Assembly: GCA_046537735.1 (NCBI GenBank)
Contig: JBKHKH010000111.1
Coordinates: 1 to 6,398, forward strand
Direction of reading: 5' to 3'
Source of the DNA: JdFR-22 sp046537735
Lineage (GTDB): Archaea; Halobacteriota; Archaeoglobi; Archaeoglobales; Archaeoglobaceae
DNA length: 6,398 nucleotides
The translations under genes and the position numbers were made by a program. Positions 5,642 through 6,398 of this stretch are shown here, one piece after another. Below the pieces are notes generated by a model. The model saw only the letters and a program-made list of their open reading frames with translations. It was not told where the DNA came from and did not search any database. Position 1 is the stretch's first letter. Each line of letters starts with the position of its first letter.

Positions 5642-5648
5642 ATCACTC
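5642..5648 (-). promoter_or_regulatory. Ribosome-binding site of the ribbon-helix-helix-like gene
   Basis: GAGTGAT on the minus strand is complementary to the 3' end of archaeal 16S rRNA except for one base, and sits four bases before the ATG at 5637. The same sequence type precedes the regulator gene at 4420. Confidence 0.6.
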
Positions 5649-5671
5649 AACCAGCAGGCAATTCTACATTA

Positions 5672-5683
5672 CTTAAATTTTAC
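5672..5683 (-). promoter_or_regulatory. Possible TATA box for the ribbon-helix-helix-like gene
   Basis: The minus strand reads AAAATTTAAG in this interval, about 35-45 bases before the ATG at 5637. This would start the transcript near 5650, just before the ribosome site. The box is a weak match to the archaeal consensus. Confidence 0.3.
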
Positions 5684-5725
5684 TACTTGCTGTTCATGTA
5701 TGGTTTTATGATTGTTCAATTCTTC

Positions 5726-5753
5726 CCAAAAATAAAGAGAAAATGGTTTTCTC
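5726..5753 (-). terminator. Hairpin plus T-tract terminator after the phosphoesterase gene
   Basis: On the minus strand GAGAAAA-CCA-TTTTCTC forms a perfect seven-pair hairpin with a three-base loop (5737-5753). It is followed at once by TTTATTTTT (to about 5728). It begins 26 bases after the phosphoesterase stop. The shape is that of a bacterial intrinsic terminator, although the stem is A/T-rich; in archaea the T tract alone may suffice. Confidence 0.6.
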
Positions 5754-5779
5754 CAACTGATCTAACCAATAGAATGGGC

Positions 5780-6398
5780 CTATTTCAGCATTTCTAATTT
5801 TCCCAGAAGCGTTCCGTCCAGGAGAGTGGCCTCAGCTTTCTTGTAATCCCAGCGCCTGAAAAATATTCCTACAGGTCTCTCCAGATTTACCGGTGTAGAG
5901 GCACAAACTTCATTGAAAGCAGGTAGAACAATAAGCTCTTTCTCCTCTCCATCCATGCTCATTTTCCCTTCCAGCCATATCCTTTCCTTAAAACTTCCTA
6001 CTTCATCTCTGATGAGCGCTGCAGGGTGGGCATGACCGAAAATCAAGGTCTTGGCCTGTAAAACATCGTCATGGGGCATAGCATGCCCGTGGAATATACC
6101 AACGTCATTGATCCTGATCCCCCTTGTACCTTCCGTCTTTATTACCGAGTCGATCCCTCCATCATGATTCCCCTTTAGAACAGTAATATCCGAAGAGGAT
6201 AGTCCAGCACTTTTAAGCCCCTCAATTAGCTTTTCAACTTCCTTGATCTCCTTGCTCCTCATTCCAATATCGTGCTTAACATCGCCTGCCAGTATAACTT
6301 CATCGGCCATTTCACCCAGTGAAGACGCTTTTTCCACTAATGAGTCATCTGAGAAGCGGAGGATGCCCAGATGTAGATCAGCAATAATAAGTCTCCTT
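5780..6398 (-). CDS. Calcineurin-like metallophosphoesterase (COG1407 / ICC-like), 5' truncated by window edge
   Basis: This is a two-metal phosphoesterase, probably acting on nucleic acid or nucleotide phosphodiesters in the cytoplasm. The frame stays open to the right edge, so the GTG at 6337 is not the start; about 205 residues are visible and perhaps 10-30 are missing. All metal-site motifs are present, in visible numbering. ADLHLG gives D7 and H9, LAGDV gives D39, GNHD spans 76-79, HGHAMPHD has histidines at 103 and 105, and GHAHP has H122 and H124. The later WLEGK and VLPAFNE segments are, as I recall, characteristic of COG1407. Bacterial members of this family are found beside the Lhr helicase; whether that is so here depends on the next gene, outside the window. 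It ends at a hairpin terminator, so it is not co-transcribed with the small gene at 5446-5637. Confidence 0.92.
   Translation of the reverse strand, partial: RRLIIADLHLGILRFSDDSLVEKASSLGEMADEVILAGDVKHDIGMRSKEIKEVEKLIEGLKSAGLSSSDITVLKGNHDGGIDSVIKTEGTRGIRINDVGIFHGHAMPHDDVLQAKTLIFGHAHPAALIRDEVGSFKERIWLEGKMSMDGEEKELIVLPAFNEVCASTPVNLERPVGIFFRRWDYKKAEATLLDGTLLGKLEMLK

Noticed and set aside
1..6398. CRISPR array, insertion sequence or toxin-antitoxin operon
   Set aside because: No regularly spaced repeats, no transposase frame with terminal repeats, and no toxin gene adjacent in operon to the ribbon-helix-helix-like protein.

Overview
The window looks like chromosomal DNA of a euryarchaeon of moderate GC content. 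The best organism clues are an archaeal XPB helicase followed by its nuclease partner Bax1, A/T-rich TATA-like promoter boxes about 25 bases before starts, a tRNA gene without encoded CCA, and GGTGA/GTGAT-type ribosome sites. The XPB protein closely resembles the Archaeoglobus type as I remember it. An Archaeoglobus, methanogen or ANME-type lineage is an inference, not a demonstration.

Layout. Bases 2-1440 (+) hold the 3' half of livH and a complete livM, the two membrane permeases of a branched-chain amino-acid type ABC importer, joined by an ATGA overlap. No ATPase gene follows them here. They converge on bax1 (1490-2947, -), which is translated from the same transcript as xpb (2910-about 4274, -). 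The two reading frames overlap by 38 bases, so helicase and nuclease are tightly coupled.

A divergent control region (4275-4419) separates xpb from a winged-helix regulator (4420-4779, +). A 32-36 base sequence is present both in this control region and inside the regulator's own 5' coding sequence. It could be an operator pair or the scar of a partial gene duplication.

Bases 4780-5206 carry no intact protein gene but are rich in signals. They hold a T-rich terminator, a possible decayed tyrosine-recombinase C-terminus, tRNA-Val(CAC) on the minus strand, a nested inverted repeat where the tRNA promoter should be, a 19-base near-palindrome, and a TATA box feeding an apparently leaderless gene. 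That gene (5207-5401, +) encodes a 64-residue four-cysteine protein. It converges on a 63-residue ribbon-helix-helix-like protein (5446-5637, -). The window ends inside a calcineurin-like metallophosphoesterase gene (5780-6398, -), which is followed by a hairpin-plus-T-tract terminator.

The clearest functional unit is the XPB-Bax1 helicase-nuclease pair, a known DNA-repair machine. I did not find a convincing wholly new system. The observations most worth following are the repeat at the regulator, the tRNA-flanking integrase-like remnant with its neighbouring palindromes, and the small Cys4 protein.
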